Assembly: GCF_013403955.1 (NCBI RefSeq)
Contig: NZ_JABFDG010000001.1
Span: forward strand, 558,001-622,000
Length of the DNA: 64,000 nt
DNA from: Winogradskyella vidalii
GTDB lineage: Bacteria > Bacteroidota > Bacteroidia > Flavobacteriales > Flavobacteriaceae
Direction of reading: 5' to 3'
The position numbers and the translations under genes are program-made. The notes beneath the pieces are model-generated. The model worked only from the letters and a program-made list of their open reading frames with translations, had not been told where the DNA came from and did no database searches. Below, one piece after another: positions 45,677 to 55,114 of the stretch. Positions within the stretch are counted from its first letter, which is position 1. Each line of letters begins with the position of its first letter.

Positions 45677-47101
45677 TTAGGCTTGTTTTACTGCTAAATC
45701 TCGAGTTAACCATCCTCTTCGACTTGCTGTAGCAATAGCGTAAGGGGTTATCCAGAAGAGTGCAAACGTATAGACAATACTATAGGTATAGGCCCAAATA
45801 GATTCTTTTATTTCGTAACGATAGCCAAAGAATAATGCTGAAAATGTTGAAAGTACTAAGATACTCAATAATGTCGATCCAATAAATAATAGTGGATGCG
45901 CTAATACAAAAAATAACATGAATAATACAAATGGATAACTCATTAATATTCTAGAAGCTTGACTAATAAAAAGTACTCGACTACCAAATTTACTCCCCTT
46001 TTTAAAGTTTGTAAAAACATATTGAGACATGGCGATGTTTTCTCTTACGTTACTTCGACCCCATCTAATAAACATTTTATATAAACCTAAATATTGATCA
46101 GGTACGTTAGTATAAGCAACAGCATTTTTTTGAAATAATACATGTTGCCCTTGTTTTAAAATCATATTGGTCATGGCACGATCTTCACCAATATCAGACG
46201 GTTGTCCCATGAAAGTTTGGTTAATCCACTCATCTAAACAGTTAAAAACTGCGGATCTTCGGTAAGCAGCTAAAGCACCAGGTGTACATAGCACAGAATT
46301 AAGATTGCTTTCTGCAGAACGCACAAATTCAAAACTCATTACAAAACTAACATCCAACATTTTCGGAAGCATTTCTTTTTTGTTGTTTAATACTCTGATG
46401 TTTCCTGCAACAGCACCACATTTTTCATCTTTTGTAAATGGGCTTACTAAATTTCTAAGCGTATCTTCAGTAACAATTGAATCACTATCTACTGTTACAA
46501 ATACATCACCAGTACCAAGATTAAAACCTCTATAAAGTGCATGACGTTTACCTTGATTTTCGGGTTGTTGAAAAATATCTAAACGCGACCCTAATTTTTC
46601 TTTGGCATCTTGCATCCATGTCCAAGTGTCATCTACACTACCATCATCAATAGATAATATTTGTATTTTTTCTTTAGGATAATTGCTTTCTGCTAGACTC
46701 ATTAAAGTATCCCATACTTGTTTACCCTCATTATAGGCGGGTACAATAACAGTAACCGTAGGTAATTCTTTATCTGACACAGAAGCAACAGGCTTGTATC
46801 TAAAATAATTATAAGCCGTATATAAAAAAAATAAAGCTTTGTATACAAACAGTACTAATGCGATAGCCATAAAAGTAAATCCTAATGTTGTACTTCTACG
46901 GTCAGCGTTAAATTGTTCGAAATCACTATGAAAAACATAGAAGAAATATAAGCCCATACTAATTAATAAAAATGTACTAAATAGCACGACTCTGTTATGG
47001 AAGTGTTGCGTTTTTGGTTTACTGCTGAAAAGCAAACTTAAACTATTACGTAATTTTTTAGCTTTCGATATCTTAGGTGAAGGTAATTCTTTTGTTTTCA
47101 T
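45677..47101 (-). CDS. Membrane glycosyltransferase family 2, hyaluronan-synthase-like
   Basis: 474 residues. Two N-terminal membrane segments (about 40-60 and 75-95), a GT-A catalytic domain, then several C-terminal segments. Motifs: TVTVIVPAYNEGKQVWDTL, SIDDGSVDDTW, TVDSDSIV (DxD) and the acceptor-base region GEDRAMTN. At the usual QxxRW site the sequence is MFIRWGRSN: Arg-Trp is kept, but Gln is Met. It probably makes and extrudes a processive beta-linked polymer or a glycolipid. Single-gene unit with its own terminator. Confidence 0.88.
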   Translation of the reverse strand: MKTKELPSPKISKAKKLRNSLSLLFSSKPKTQHFHNRVVLFSTFLLISMGLYFFYVFHSDFEQFNADRRSTTLGFTFMAIALVLFVYKALFFLYTAYNYFRYKPVASVSDKELPTVTVIVPAYNEGKQVWDTLMSLAESNYPKEKIQILSIDDGSVDDTWTWMQDAKEKLGSRLDIFQQPENQGKRHALYRGFNLGTGDVFVTVDSDSIVTEDTLRNLVSPFTKDEKCGAVAGNIRVLNNKKEMLPKMLDVSFVMSFEFVRSAESNLNSVLCTPGALAAYRRSAVFNCLDEWINQTFMGQPSDIGEDRAMTNMILKQGQHVLFQKNAVAYTNVPDQYLGLYKMFIRWGRSNVRENIAMSQYVFTNFKKGSKFGSRVLFISQASRILMSYPFVLFMLFFVLAHPLLFIGSTLLSILVLSTFSALFFGYRYEIKESIWAYTYSIVYTFALFWITPYAIATASRRGWLTRDLAVKQA

Positions 47102-47836
47102 AAATCTTTGTATAGTTGGATTAACTGATATAGGATTTACGTTGATTTTTAGCTTTTAGATGGAATTTGAGTTTTATTTAACATTTTTAAATAGGATTTT
47201 AACTCCACGTTATGATGTAAAGAGGTGTTTAATAATTTGATATATAATGTGTTATTTTTGCTTTTTAACAAAAATTTTAAACCTAGCTTATTATCTAGTT
47301 TTAACACTAGAGATGTAGTGATTATCTTTTACAACTTAATTTTTTTTTAATTAATACGTTTCTCTATTAGCGGATAATACTTGTAAATTATTTATGAAAC
47401 AGATATTATTTGGGAAATAACGAACTACGTTTTGGCCTTTCTTAATAAAGTTTTATTATAACTATTTATTTAAGCTTTAGTTCTTGTTGTTATATGTTTT
47501 AAGGGTTTATTTGTTAAAAATGAATCTTGTCTCTATTATATTTTTAAAATTATGTACATAGAAAACCTGCTGTTCTATATATTTTAAAGCTATGGCCATT
47601 ATTAATAGTCACGTCCAAATTAATGACACTTGTTTATTAAAAGAATGTGTTCCTGTGTTTTTGATGTTTGAATTTATCGTAGTATGTTATACAGTATTTG
47701 TTTTGTTAAATAAAGAGCTTATATCAAGCGTATAAATATGTCTATAACTAGAAGTGTTATGTTGAATGCGTTTACGAAATTTTGAAAGGGATAACAGTAG
47801 GAGGCTTATGAAGTTAGTAAAAGGATTTTAAGGCAT
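47102..47836. other. Non-coding gap between the GT2 gene and pnp
   Basis: About 735 AT-rich bases. No plausible gene, RNA gene or strong promoter was found on either strand; the GT2 promoter must lie here. Function not visible. Confidence 0.5.
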
Positions 47837-47873
47837 AAAAAAAGTCCATTGAATTAACTCAATGGACTTTTTA
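47837..47873 (-). terminator. Intrinsic terminator of pnp
   Basis: AAAGTCCATTGA (47841-47852), loop ATTAAC, TCAATGGACTTT (47859-47870): a perfect 12-bp stem with A- and T-runs outside. It is 25 bp past the pnp stop. Confidence 0.95.
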
Positions 47874-47897
47874 TTTCTTGATATTATATACGAAGAA

Positions 47898-50150
47898 TTA
47901 ATCTTCTTTCTTATCATGTCTAGGTTTGCGATCATCACGTCTGTTATCACGTCCACGATTATCTCTTCCTCTGTTGTCTCTTCCTCCACGACTGTTGTTG
48001 TCTCTTGGGGGTCTTTCTTTAAATCCTTCAGGTTTTGGTAAAATAGCCTTACGAGATACTTTTTCTTTACGCGTTCTAGAATCGACTCCGAAATATTTGA
48101 CATCAAATACATCACCCATGTTTACCACATCAGATACGTTTTCTGTACGTTCCCAAGCTAATTCAGATACGTGTAATAACACTTCGTTTCCAGGGGCTTC
48201 TGTATATTCTACAACGGCTCCAAAATCTAACATTTTAATAACCTTTACTTCGTAAATACTACCAACTTGAGGTTTAAATAATATAGCATCGATTTTTGCC
48301 ATAACAGCATCAATACCTGTATTACCAACACCTAAAATTTCAACAATACCTTCTTCAGTAACAGGATCCTCATTAATAACGATAGTTGTATCGGTTTCTT
48401 TTTGCATTTCTTGAATCACTTTTCCTCCAGGACCAATTAAGGCACCAATGAATTCGTTAGGGATTCTACGCGAAATCATTTTTGGAGAATGTTCTTTAAC
48501 GTCTGCATTAGGCGTTTCAATAGTTTCTGTGATTTTACCTAAGATATGTAAACGCCCTTCACGTGCTTGTTTAAGCGCGTTAACAAGAATTTCATAAGAC
48601 AAGCCTTTTACTTTAATGTCCATTTGGCAAGCAGTAATTCCGTCGGCAGTACCAGTAACTTTAAAGTCCATATCACCTAAGTGATCTTCATCACCTAAAA
48701 TATCAGAAAGTACAGCATATTTTCCAGAATCTGCATCAGAAATTAATCCCATTGCAATACCAGAAACTGGCTTCTTTAATTGTACACCAGCATCCATCAT
48801 TGCCATAGTACCAGCACAAACAGTAGCCATAGAAGACGAACCGTTAGATTCTAAAATCTCAGAGACTACACGTACCGTATAAGGGCAATCTTCAGGAACC
48901 ATACCTTTTAAAGCACGCTGGGCTAAGTTTCCATGGCCTACCTCACGACGTGATGTTCCACGGATTGGTCTTGCTTCACCTGTTGAAAAAGGCGGGAAAT
49001 TATAGTGTAAGTAAAAACGTTCTTCACCTTCGTAAGACGGCATATCAATTTGATTAGCTTCTCTACTTGTACCTAAAGTTACAGTTGCTAAAGCTTGAGT
49101 TTCCCCACGTGTAAAAATTGATGATCCGTGTGTAGATGGTAAATAATCTACCTCACACCAGATAGGTCTAATTTCGTCAGTTTTACGACCATCTAATCGT
49201 AAACCTTCATTTAAAGTTAAATCTCTAACCGCTGCTTTTTCAGCTTTAGAGTAATATTTTGAAATTAAACCACCAAAATCAGCTAATTCTTCTTCCGAAA
49301 AAGTCGCTTTAATGTCTTCTTTTATTTCTGCAAACGAAGCACTTCTTTCATGTTTAGCAGATGCAGATTTTGCTACAGCATAGACTTTATCGTATGCCAT
49401 ATCATAAACTTTTTTCTCTAAATCTTCATCGGTTCTTTCTGGTTCATACTCGCGGACTTCTTTTTTACCGAATGCTTCAGCTAATTTTACTTGAGCAGCA
49501 CATTGTACTTTAATGGCATCGTGAGCAAATTTGATAGCTTCAGTCATTTCTTCTTCAGAAATCTCATCCATTTCACCTTCTACCATCATTACTGAATCAG
49601 CAGAAGCACCAATCATCATATCAATGTCAGACTCTTCTAACTGTGCACGTGTTGGGTTAATAATGAATTCACCATTAACACGACCAACTCTAGCTTCAGA
49701 AATTGGACACTCAAATGGGAAATCTGATAATTGAATGGCAGCAGATGCTGCTAAACCTGCCATAGCATCAGGCATAACATCTTCGTCATGAGACATTAAC
49801 TGAATCATCACTTGAGTTTCTGAGTGGTAATCTTTTGGGAACAATGGACGTAAAACACGATCCACTAAACGCATTGTTAATACTTCGCCATCACTAGGTC
49901 TTGCTTCTCTCTTGAAGAAACCACCAGGGTAACGCCCTGCGGCAGCAAACTTTTCACGGTAATCTACCGTTAATGGTAAAAAGTCTACATCGGCTTGTTT
50001 GTAGTTAGAAACAACTGTACATAATAACATACATTTTCCTGACTGTACAACAACAGAACCATGGGCCTGTTTTGCTAATTTTCCGGTTTCAATAGAGATT
50101 TCTCTACCGTCCCCTAGGTCAATGACCTCTTTAAAAACTTGTGGAATCAT
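47898..50150 (-). CDS. pnp: Polyribonucleotide nucleotidyltransferase (PNPase)
   Basis: 750 residues. Two RNase PH domains (KCMLLCTVV... near the N-terminus; [20 protein letters not shown] in mid-protein, with [19 protein letters not shown]), then a KH domain ([16 protein letters not shown] near 565) and an S1 domain ([20 protein letters not shown]). The last ~40 residues form an Arg/Asp/Asn/Gly-rich tail with repeated RGRDN units, beyond the usual end. It degrades RNA 3'-to-5' using phosphate. Adjacent to rpsO, as in most bacteria. Confidence 0.97.
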   Translation of the reverse strand: MIPQVFKEVIDLGDGREISIETGKLAKQAHGSVVVQSGKCMLLCTVVSNYKQADVDFLPLTVDYREKFAAAGRYPGGFFKREARPSDGEVLTMRLVDRVLRPLFPKDYHSETQVMIQLMSHDEDVMPDAMAGLAASAAIQLSDFPFECPISEARVGRVNGEFIINPTRAQLEESDIDMMIGASADSVMMVEGEMDEISEEEMTEAIKFAHDAIKVQCAAQVKLAEAFGKKEVREYEPERTDEDLEKKVYDMAYDKVYAVAKSASAKHERSASFAEIKEDIKATFSEEELADFGGLISKYYSKAEKAAVRDLTLNEGLRLDGRKTDEIRPIWCEVDYLPSTHGSSIFTRGETQALATVTLGTSREANQIDMPSYEGEERFYLHYNFPPFSTGEARPIRGTSRREVGHGNLAQRALKGMVPEDCPYTVRVVSEILESNGSSSMATVCAGTMAMMDAGVQLKKPVSGIAMGLISDADSGKYAVLSDILGDEDHLGDMDFKVTGTADGITACQMDIKVKGLSYEILVNALKQAREGRLHILGKITETIETPNADVKEHSPKMISRRIPNEFIGALIGPGGKVIQEMQKETDTTIVINEDPVTEEGIVEILGVGNTGIDAVMAKIDAILFKPQVGSIYEVKVIKMLDFGAVVEYTEAPGNEVLLHVSELAWERTENVSDVVNMGDVFDVKYFGVDSRTRKEKVSRKAILPKPEGFKERPPRDNNSRGGRDNRGRDNRGRDNRRDDRKPRHDKKED

Positions 50151-50203
50151 AAATTTTTTAATTCTAATACTGACGCGTTATTGCTCGCCAGAATAATGTT
50201 AAA

Positions 50204-50272
50204 CAATGGTCGTTGTGTTGTTGTGTGCTGAAACAATTTCAGCGTAAATAGTTGTTGTTTGCGTGACCAATG
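50204..50272 (-). promoter_or_regulatory. Hairpin in the pnp leader
   Basis: An inner perfect stem GCTGAAA-CAA-TTTCAGC (50227-50243) is enclosed by CAATGGTC (50204-50211) and GACCAATG (50265-50272), which pair with one mismatch. It lies between the rpsO terminator and the pnp start. In E. coli a leader stem-loop cut by RNase III mediates pnp autoregulation; a similar role here is inferred from position only. Confidence 0.4.
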
Positions 50273-50361
50273 AAAAACCGCGAACTCCAAAATAACTTTA
50301 GAGTTTTTATGCTATTTTTTTTACGATTGTTATACTCTTACGTTTGAGTTATATAGTAAAC

Positions 50362-50386
50362 AAAAAACCACGCTAAAAAGCGTGGT
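50362..50386 (-). terminator. Intrinsic terminator of rpsO
   Basis: ACCACGCT (50367-50374), loop AAAA, AGCGTGGT (50379-50386), followed on the minus strand by six T. It is 16 bp beyond the rpsO stop. Confidence 0.95.
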
Positions 50387-50401
50387 CTCGGTATGTTTAG
50401 A

Positions 50402-50671
50402 TTATTTTCTTAAACCTAATTCCTTAATGATAGCACGATATCTTAAGATATCTTTCTTCGTTAAGTAGTCTAGTAAAGCACGACGCTTACCGACTAACTT
50501 TACTAGCGAACGCTCAGTGTTAAAATCTTTGCGATTATTTTTTAAGTGTGCTGTTAAGTGATTAATTCTTGCTGTGAATAAAGCAATTTGTCCTTCTGCA
50601 GAACCAGTGTCTTTTGCACTTTTACCGTGCTTAGCGAAAAGTTCTTCTTTTCCTTTTTGATCTAAATACAT
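50402..50671 (-). CDS. rpsO: 30S ribosomal protein S15
   Basis: 89 residues from the ATG at 50671 (MYLDQKGKEELFAKHGKSA), the normal S15 size. An upstream in-frame ATG at 50728 is rejected: a -7 box (TATATTTG, minus strand 50733-50726) places the transcript start near 50719. The S15 core TGSAEGQIALFTARINHLTAH and LVGKRRALLDYL is intact. It binds 16S rRNA in the platform of the small subunit. pnp follows, after a terminator. Confidence 0.97.
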   Translation of the reverse strand: MYLDQKGKEELFAKHGKSAKDTGSAEGQIALFTARINHLTAHLKNNRKDFNTERSLVKLVGKRRALLDYLTKKDILRYRAIIKELGLRK

Positions 50672-50725
50672 GCTAATATTATTGTAAATGATTTTTATGT
50701 ACACGAAAGCCTCTCTTTCGAGCGG

Positions 50726-50733
50726 CAAATATA
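50726..50733 (-). promoter_or_regulatory. -7 box of rpsO
   Basis: Minus-strand TATATTTG, an exact TAnnTTTG match, about 55 bp upstream of the rpsO ATG. No clear -33 TTG at standard spacing. Confidence 0.5.
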
Positions 50734-50871
50734 CTACTTTTTTGTGATTTGAGTTTTTTTTCGTAACTTTTATGAGGTCTAATATCTATTTTAACGCCAT
50801 ACACCCTAACTACTCAACCCTTTTTTAATTGATAATAGCTTTCAGTCAATAATATTTATTAAACGATAATT

Positions 50872-51987
50872 ATGAAAGTTTCAAATAATCGACAGAGCTT
50901 CTCTGCTGCTAATGATGTCTTAGAGCGCACATTTAATAATACATATAACGGTATTGCTATAGTGAACTTAGAAGGCAACTGGTTAAAAGTTAACCAAAGT
51001 GTATGTGATCTTATTGGGTATTCTCGATCGGAACTCTTTAATATGGACATTGATAGTATTGTTTATGCTGAAGACCTTGGTGTTCATGAAAAAAAGTTTG
51101 ATAATCTCATTAATGGTAAAATTGATAAATACCGTGTAAAACAGCGTTATTTTCATAAGGATGGTACTATTGTTTGGCTTCACATTTCTGTGTCTTTAGT
51201 TTATTTTAAGCAGGGAAGACCTCATTTAATTTGGCAATTTACAGATATTACCAAGCGTCAAAAGAATCATGGGAAATTAAAAGCGATGCTTAATGTTGCT
51301 GAAGAACAAAATGAGCGTTTAACTTCATTTGCTTCTATTGTAACTCATAATTTGCGGTCGCACTCTGCAAATTTAATGTCGTTAACTAATTTTTTGGAGG
51401 ATGATTTTTCTAAATTAAATCAAAATGAAAACTTTCAACTTTTAAAACAGGCTGTTGAAAACTTAGAAGACACGGTGTCTCACTTAACCCAAGTTGCTAA
51501 AATCAGAGAAATTGAGGATTCTAAAATGAAAGCTCTTAATTTATATGATTTTGTTAAAAAAGGGATTTATAATATTGTTGCCTTAGCTCAAAATGCCAAT
51601 GCAACTATACTTAACCATATAGGTGAAGATGTTTCTGTTAAAGGTATAGCGGCCTATCTCGATAGTATTATTCTCAATTTTCTTACCAATGCCATCAAAT
51701 ATAGATCTGATGAAAGAGCTCTTATTATAGAATTAAATTCTGAAATACTAGGTGATTTTATAGTATTAAAAGTTAAAGACAATGGTCAGGGTATTAATTT
51801 AGAAAAGTTTGGTGATTCACTTTTTCAGATGTATAAAACTTTTCATTACAATGAAGATGCTATTGGGATAGGGCTTTTCATTACTAAAAATCATATTGAG
51901 TCTTTAGGCGGAAAGGTAACTGTTGAAAGTGAGGTGGGAGTGGGTACCGAATTTTCTATTTATTTAAAGCGTGTGCCCAATATATAA
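50872..51987 (+). CDS. PAS-domain sensor histidine kinase (orphan)
   Basis: 371 residues. A PAS domain with PAC motif covers about residues 12-130 (YNGIAIVNLEGNWLKVNQSVCD, HKDGTIVWLHISVSLV). A short coiled linker leads to the dimerisation/H-box (IVTHNLRSHSANL, His near 162), N-box (LNFLTNAIKYRSDE) and G-boxes (VKDNGQGINLEKFG, GIGLFITKNHIES). No membrane segment, so a cytoplasmic sensor. No response regulator is adjacent. Ends in its own terminator. Confidence 0.92.
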   Translation: MKVSNNRQSFSAANDVLERTFNNTYNGIAIVNLEGNWLKVNQSVCDLIGYSRSELFNMDIDSIVYAEDLGVHEKKFDNLINGKIDKYRVKQRYFHKDGTIVWLHISVSLVYFKQGRPHLIWQFTDITKRQKNHGKLKAMLNVAEEQNERLTSFASIVTHNLRSHSANLMSLTNFLEDDFSKLNQNENFQLLKQAVENLEDTVSHLTQVAKIREIEDSKMKALNLYDFVKKGIYNIVALAQNANATILNHIGEDVSVKGIAAYLDSIILNFLTNAIKYRSDERALIIELNSEILGDFIVLKVKDNGQGINLEKFGDSLFQMYKTFHYNEDAIGIGLFITKNHIESLGGKVTVESEVGVGTEFSIYLKRVPNI

Positions 51988-51988
51988 T

Positions 51989-52028
51989 AAAAGCGTTTCT
52001 CAAATTAGTTATGAAAAACGCTTTTTTT
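51989..52028 (+). terminator. Terminator of the histidine kinase gene
   Basis: AAAAGCGTTT (51989-51998) pairs with AAACGCTTT (52016-52024), followed by T residues. The opposing lipoprotein gene ends 27 bp further on. Confidence 0.8.
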
Positions 52029-52054
52029 AGTTGATGTTTATCAATGAGGAAGAA

Positions 52055-52591
52055 TTAGATAATATCTATCGTTACTGTTACATCTAAATTAATCAAAACA
52101 TCGAATGTTACAGGTGTCGCATTAACGGTTCCTGAGATAGAGGCATTAATCGTTGTATCAGTTTCTAAATCATTTGCAATAGCATTAATAACATCTATTT
52201 CATTTATTGTATATACAGTATTGTTACTATCAGATTGTTGAAGATTGATATTAGGTAGTGTAATACTAGTAGTGTTAAAAGTTAATGTGCCCTCTGTTAA
52301 TGTTGCATCTTCAACACCTGAAAAATCACTAATTTCGTAAGTCAGTGAATTTAATGTGACATCTTGAATTAAATCTAAGTTGTTTTGTATGTCTTCATTA
52401 GAGGAAATATCTAAGGTGGTAGACTGAGAAATTTCTTGAGGTTCGCCTTCTGAATCTTCAGGAGCAGAAATGATAACGGAGGTTGTGAAATTTTCGGTAA
52501 CGTCGAATTCAGTTAGCTCATCGAGTTCATCACATGAGTAAGCTGTAATCACCATAAGTAATAAGAGGGTGATTTTTGTTTTAATTGTCAT
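52055..52591 (-). CDS. Small hypothetical lipoprotein
   Basis: 178 residues. The signal peptide (TKITLLLLMVITAYSC) ends in a lipobox with Cys at residue 20. The mature part is acidic and rich in Thr, Ile, Asn and Asp, with a predicted all-beta character; no family recognised. Probably attached to the outer membrane. It stands as a single gene, convergent with the histidine kinase gene, and a T-rich terminator of accD lies upstream of it. Confidence 0.8.
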   Translation of the reverse strand: MTIKTKITLLLLMVITAYSCDELDELTEFDVTENFTTSVIISAPEDSEGEPQEISQSTTLDISSNEDIQNNLDLIQDVTLNSLTYEISDFSGVEDATLTEGTLTFNTTSITLPNINLQQSDSNNTVYTINEIDVINAIANDLETDTTINASISGTVNATPVTFDVLINLDVTVTIDII

Positions 52592-52688
52592 AATAGATTA
52601 GTTTTTTAGTGTCATGTTTTGGTGTGTTTAGACACACTAAAATAAAACAGGTTTGAAACGCAATATATGATTTTTCAATATAAAACAC

Positions 52689-52719
52689 TAAAAAAGAGGT
52701 TTTTAAACCTCTTTTTTTT
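52689..52719 (-). terminator. Intrinsic terminator of accD
   Basis: AAAAAGAGGTT (52691-52701) pairs with AACCTCTTTTT across a 4-nt loop, and T-runs flank it. It lies 28 bp past the accD stop. Confidence 0.9.
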
Positions 52720-52746
52720 GATGTATGTAAAATAGCTATGTCTTAA

Positions 52747-53604
52747 TTATTCTCTTACGGGTTGATTCTTGATTAAATCAATATATAGGTTGACTTGTTT
52801 TTTTAAATCTCTACGATGCGTAATAAAATCTAGAAAACCATGTTCTAATAAAAATTCTGAAGTTTGAAAACCTTCTGGTAGTTCTTTTCCTGTAGTATCT
52901 CTTACAATTCTTGGTCCAGCAAAACCAATTAAAGCACCTGGTTCTGCAATATTAATATCGCCTAGCATCGCAAAAGAAGCTGTTGTACCTCCTGTTGTTG
53001 GATCGGTACATAATGAAATATAAGGAATACCTGCATCTGCTAATTGCGCTAATTTTACAGAAGTTTTAGCTAATTGCATTAATGATAAGGCTGCTTCCAT
53101 CATACGTGCACCACCAGATTTACTAATAATCATTAATGGTTTTTTCTTTTTTATGGCGTAATCTGCTGCTCTAGCTATTTTTTCGCCAACTACAGAACCC
53201 ATTGAGCCTCCAATAAAACTAAAGTCCATACAGGCAATCACTAAATCTTCGCCATTAGATTTACCAACGGCAGTACGTACTGCATCTTTAAGTTGGGTTT
53301 TTTCTTGTGCAGCTTTTAAACGGTCTGGGTATTTTTTTGTGTCTTCAAACTTAAGTGGATCTTTTGATGTTAAACCAGGATCTAATTCTTTGTATTTGTT
53401 ATCATCAAACAAAATTTGAAAATACTCATTACTACCAATTCTTACATGATACCCATCTTCTGGACTCACATAAAAGTTTTGTTCTAGCTCTTTAGTATCT
53501 ATAATTTTACCCGTTGGAGATTTGTACCAAAGCCCTTTAGGGGTGTCTTTTTTTTCTTGTGTTGAGGTGTGAATACCTTTATCTTTTCTTTTAAACCAAG
53601 CCAT
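52747..53604 (-). CDS. accD: Acetyl-CoA carboxylase carboxyltransferase subunit beta
   Basis: 285 residues. The carboxyltransferase core is intact: [54 protein letters not shown] and [16 protein letters not shown]. It transfers CO2 from carboxybiotin to acetyl-CoA in fatty acid synthesis. The four Cys of the N-terminal zinc ribbon in E. coli AccD are absent: the matching segments read [10 protein letters not shown] and [10 protein letters not shown]. The fold of that region is otherwise alignable, so the gene is not broken. accA is not in the window. Confidence 0.96.
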   Translation of the reverse strand: MAWFKRKDKGIHTSTQEKKDTPKGLWYKSPTGKIIDTKELEQNFYVSPEDGYHVRIGSNEYFQILFDDNKYKELDPGLTSKDPLKFEDTKKYPDRLKAAQEKTQLKDAVRTAVGKSNGEDLVIACMDFSFIGGSMGSVVGEKIARAADYAIKKKKPLMIISKSGGARMMEAALSLMQLAKTSVKLAQLADAGIPYISLCTDPTTGGTTASFAMLGDINIAEPGALIGFAGPRIVRDTTGKELPEGFQTSEFLLEHGFLDFITHRRDLKKQVNLYIDLIKNQPVRE

Positions 53605-53719
53605 ATTTAGGTTACGATTTTGAATCCTTAGACTGTGCTTAGGACAGGTTTACGATTTACGATTATAAAAATCTTTAATCGGTATTTTAATTTAGTTGTT
53701 AGTTGCTAAACTAAGTGTG

Positions 53720-53750
53720 CAAAATTACTATTTTATTAAATATAACTCAA
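53720..53750 (-). promoter_or_regulatory. Promoter of accD
   Basis: Minus-strand TTG at 53750-53748, a 20-nt spacer and TAATTTTG at 53727-53720, matching the consensus. The transcript would start near 53713, leaving a leader of about 109 nt. Confidence 0.6.
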
Positions 53751-53794
53751 AAATAGCTAAAGTTATCTCTAATAAAGGGAAATCTATATAGATA

Positions 53795-53831
53795 AAAACC
53801 CATTAAAACTCTGGTTTTGAGTTCTAATGGG
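53795..53831 (-). terminator. Intrinsic terminator of fbaA
   Basis: CCCATTAAAACTC (53799-53811) pairs with GAGTTCTAATGGG (53819-53831) with one mismatch; on the minus strand a run of five T follows. It is 26 bp beyond the fbaA stop. Confidence 0.85.
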
Positions 53832-53856
53832 CTCTAGTAAGTTTGAAAAAAAAATG

Positions 53857-54924
53857 TTACAAGGTGTCTACATTGTTTAAATCTTCGAATGCTTTTTTCA
53901 ATCTGGCAACAAAAGCATCTTCACCTTTACGCAACCAAACACGTGGGTCGTAGTATTTTTTGTTAGGAACATCAGAACCTTCAGGGTTACCAATTTGAGT
54001 TTGTAAATATTCCTTATTATCTTGTACATAATCTCTAACACCTGTTAAAAAGGCATACTGCATATCGGTATCAATATTCATTTTTATAACACCGTAACCA
54101 ATTGCTTCCTTAATTTCTTCAACAGTAGAACCTGAACCACCATGGAATACAAAATCGATATGATTTTCTGGTAAATTGTGTTTTTTAGATAAATACTCTT
54201 GAGAGTTTTTTAAGATTTTTGGAGTTAATTTTACATTACCAGGTTTGTAAACCCCGTGCACATTACCAAAGGCAGCAGCAATAGTAAATTGGTCACTTAC
54301 TTTGCTTAATTCTTCATAAGCATAAGCAACTTCTTCTGGTTGTGTGTAAAGTTTAGAATCATCAACATCTGTATTGTCAACACCATCTTCTTCACCTCCT
54401 GTAATACCTAATTCAATTTCTAAAGTCATTCCTATTTTGCTCATGCGCTCAAGGTATGTTTTACAAATAGCAATGTTTTCTTCAATTGGCTCTTCAGAAA
54501 GGTCAATCATATGAGAGCTATACAAAGATTTTCCTGTTTCTTTAAAATGTTGTTCACTCGCATCTAATAAACCATCAATCCAAGGTAATAGTTTTTTAGC
54601 ACAGTGATCCGTGTGTAAGATTACAGGTACACCATAAGCTTCAGCCATAAGGTGAATGTGTTTTGCACCTGCAATAGAACCAGCGATAGCCGCTTTTTGA
54701 TCTTCGTTACTTAAGCTTTTACCAGCATTAAATTGTGCACCTCCATTTGAAAATTGAATAATAACAGGAGCATTTAATGATTTTGCTGTTTCTAATACCG
54801 CATTAATAGTATTTGAACCGATGACATTTACCGCTGGTAAAGCATAGCCTTTTTCTTTTGCGTGATTGAAAATATTCTGAACTTCTTTTCCTGTAGCAAC
54901 GCCAGGTTTAATATTATGACTCAT
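53857..54924 (-). CDS. fbaA: Class II fructose-bisphosphate aldolase
   Basis: 355 residues from the ATG at 54924 (MSHNIKPGVATGKEVQNIF). An in-frame ATG at 54954 is upstream of the probable transcript start, given a TACTTTTG -7 box at 54959-54952. Zinc and substrate motifs are present: LHTDHCAKK, EIELGITGGEEDG, AAFGNVHGVYKPGNV and FHGGSGSTVEEI. Cleaves fructose-1,6-bisphosphate, or forms it in gluconeogenesis. Single-gene unit with its own terminator. Confidence 0.97.
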   Translation of the reverse strand: MSHNIKPGVATGKEVQNIFNHAKEKGYALPAVNVIGSNTINAVLETAKSLNAPVIIQFSNGGAQFNAGKSLSNEDQKAAIAGSIAGAKHIHLMAEAYGVPVILHTDHCAKKLLPWIDGLLDASEQHFKETGKSLYSSHMIDLSEEPIEENIAICKTYLERMSKIGMTLEIELGITGGEEDGVDNTDVDDSKLYTQPEEVAYAYEELSKVSDQFTIAAAFGNVHGVYKPGNVKLTPKILKNSQEYLSKKHNLPENHIDFVFHGGSGSTVEEIKEAIGYGVIKMNIDTDMQYAFLTGVRDYVQDNKEYLQTQIGNPEGSDVPNKKYYDPRVWLRKGEDAFVARLKKAFEDLNNVDTL

Positions 54925-54951
54925 AATTTGTGAATTGAAAATTTCTATTCT

Positions 54952-54959
54952 CAAAAGTA
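54952..54959 (-). promoter_or_regulatory. -7 box of fbaA
   Basis: Minus-strand TACTTTTG matches TAnnTTTG and would start transcription near 54945, about 20 nt before the chosen ATG. Confidence 0.45.
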
Positions 54960-55114
54960 CATAAATTTTAAGAATTTATGGAGGTTGAACGACTATAATA
55001 TAACGAAAACGATGTAGGTTTGAGTGTGTTAAAAGTTTAAATTTATATTCTATAATCTAATTGCTGTGTGGTTTTTAAAATAAAATTTAAAAAAATGAAA
55101 AGGAATTTGAAAAG

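Noticed and set aside
47102-47836. Hidden small gene or RNA in the GT2-pnp gap
   Set aside because: No ORF with plausible composition and no tRNA-like or strongly paired element was seen by eye.
50672-50728. Longer rpsO starting at 50728
   Set aside because: S15 is normally 89 residues, and the -7 box at 50733-50726 puts the transcript start inside the extension.
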